A stretch of DNA of 7,422 bases from Pseudomonadota bacterium. GTDB lineage: Bacteria > Pseudomonadota > Alphaproteobacteria > Rhizobiales > Tepidamorphaceae. Below the pieces are notes generated by a model. That model made no database searches, was not told the origin of the DNA, and worked only from the letters and a program-made list of their open reading frames with translations. The stretch spans positions 1-7,422 of the forward strand of contig JAEYRQ010000174.1 in NCBI GenBank assembly GCA_023435545.1. The letters run 5' to 3'. Shown piece after piece: positions 6,669 to 7,422 of the stretch (positions within the stretch are counted from its first letter, which is position 1; the number at the start of each line of letters is the position of its first letter). A program made the translations under genes and the position numbers.

Positions 6669-7422
6669 ATGCGAACCCTTCAGACCGGAAAAGCCAAAGT
6701 GACCTCCAAATCCGACATCGTGGTCGTGGGCGCGGGCATCGTCGGGGTGTCGGCCGCCGTCAATCTGGCGCGGCGGGGCCGGCGCGTGACGCTGCTCGAC
6801 AGGCTCGAACCCGGCGAGGAGACGTCTTACGGCAATGCCGGCGTGATCGAGGGCGGCACCTATGTGCCGATGGCGATGCCCTTCAGCCCGGTCGAGCTGA
6901 TGCGCTACGCCCGTAACGACCGGCCGGAGATGCGGTTTCACTGGAGCTTCCTGCCGACGATCGCGCCGTGGCTGCTCAAGCTGGCGATGAACTCAACCGA
7001 GGCGAAGTTGCGACGCAATGGCGGGGCAGTGATGGCGCTGCTCGCCTATGCCATCGGCGAGCACAAGTCGCTGATGCAGGAAGCGGGCGCAACGGGCTTC
7101 CTTCGCGAGACCGGGTGGATCCGGCTCTACCGCTCCGAGGCGGGCTATGCCGGCGCCGAGTTGGAACGGCGGATCGCCCGCGACGGCGGCTTCGGGTTCA
7201 CACCGATGACCCGGGACGAGACGCTGGAGGTGGAACCGCACCTGACCGGCGACTTCTTTCGCGCCGACCACTGGCACGACATTGCGTCGCTGAGCGACCC
7301 TGGTGGCGTTACAAAGGCTTACGCCTCGTTGCTCGCCAGACATGGCAGTTCCTTTGTCCGGGGCGAGGCCCGCCGCCTGGTGCCGGTCAATGGCGGCTGG
7401 CGGGTGGAGACGGCCGACGGCG
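6669..7422 (+). CDS. DadA-like FAD-dependent amino-acid dehydrogenase/oxidase (3' truncated by window)
   Basis: The first 251 residues are present and the frame is still open at the window edge. They belong to the DAO/DadA family of FAD enzymes, which oxidise D-amino acids or other secondary or primary amines and usually pass electrons to the respiratory chain. Seen: a Rossmann dinucleotide fold SDIVVVGAGIVGVSAAVNLA (15-34, GxGxxG at 21-26), the acidic end of the second strand TLLDR (41-45), and the DadA-typical ETSYGNAGVI (51-60). A segment with SLSDPGGVTKAY (207-218) is typical of the region before the second FAD contact. Family members are about 410-430 residues, so roughly 40% is missing to the right. 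The basic N-terminal extension before the fold is short and not a clear signal peptide. D-amino-acid dehydrogenase is the likeliest label, but sarcosine- or proline-type oxidases share these motifs. Confidence 0.85.
   Translation, partial: MRTLQTGKAKVTSKSDIVVVGAGIVGVSAAVNLARRGRRVTLLDRLEPGEETSYGNAGVIEGGTYVPMAMPFSPVELMRYARNDRPEMRFHWSFLPTIAPWLLKLAMNSTEAKLRRNGGAVMALLAYAIGEHKSLMQEAGATGFLRETGWIRLYRSEAGYAGAELERRIARDGGFGFTPMTRDETLEVEPHLTGDFFRADHWHDIASLSDPGGVTKAYASLLARHGSSFVRGEARRLVPVNGGWRVETADG

Overview
This is a high-G+C window that reads as an alphaproteobacterial chromosome. The best lineage marker is a 107-residue protein of the ATPase-inhibitor zeta family (DUF1476), a family known essentially from Alphaproteobacteria. 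PurB, PurC and PurS also look alphaproteobacterial. I cannot place the organism below class, although a Hyphomicrobiales- or Rhodospirillales-like genome would fit.

Layout from left to right. Bases 1-31 hold what may be the last codons of a plus-strand gene that enters from outside the window, followed by two hairpins. A minus-strand GT61-type glycosyltransferase covers 124-1110. Then come purS (1255-1494) and purC (1510-2274), both on the minus strand and forming a purC-purS operon. A 345-bp divergent intergenic region separates purC from two plus-strand genes: the F1-ATPase inhibitor zeta subunit (2620-2943) and an HpcH/HpaI-family aldolase (2960-3733). The aldolase converges on purB (3740-5044, minus) with only 6 bp between the stop codons. 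Upstream of purB on the same strand lie a small multi-spanning membrane protein (5041-5610) and a bile-acid:Na+ symporter (BASS)-type transporter (5607-6578). Each overlaps the next gene by 4 bp, so transporter, membrane protein and purB look like one translationally coupled operon. A 90-bp divergent gap leads to a DadA-like FAD-dependent amino-acid dehydrogenase or oxidase (from 6669), which runs off the right edge.

Functional picture. The centre is a purine-biosynthesis neighbourhood. PurC makes SAICAR, PurB cleaves SAICAR and adenylosuccinate, and PurS is the small structural subunit of the PurSQL form of FGAM synthase. PurQ and PurL, which usually follow PurS, are absent from this window, and a glycosyltransferase lies in their place. 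The zeta gene beside the pur genes ties an energy-metabolism regulator to the locus. The aldolase, the transporter and the DadA-like enzyme are metabolic genes whose substrates cannot be read from sequence.

I see no CRISPR array, transposase, integrase, tRNA or rRNA, and no clear undescribed system. The points most worth following up are the break after purS, the coupled transporter/membrane-protein/purB unit, and the unidentified 189-residue membrane protein.
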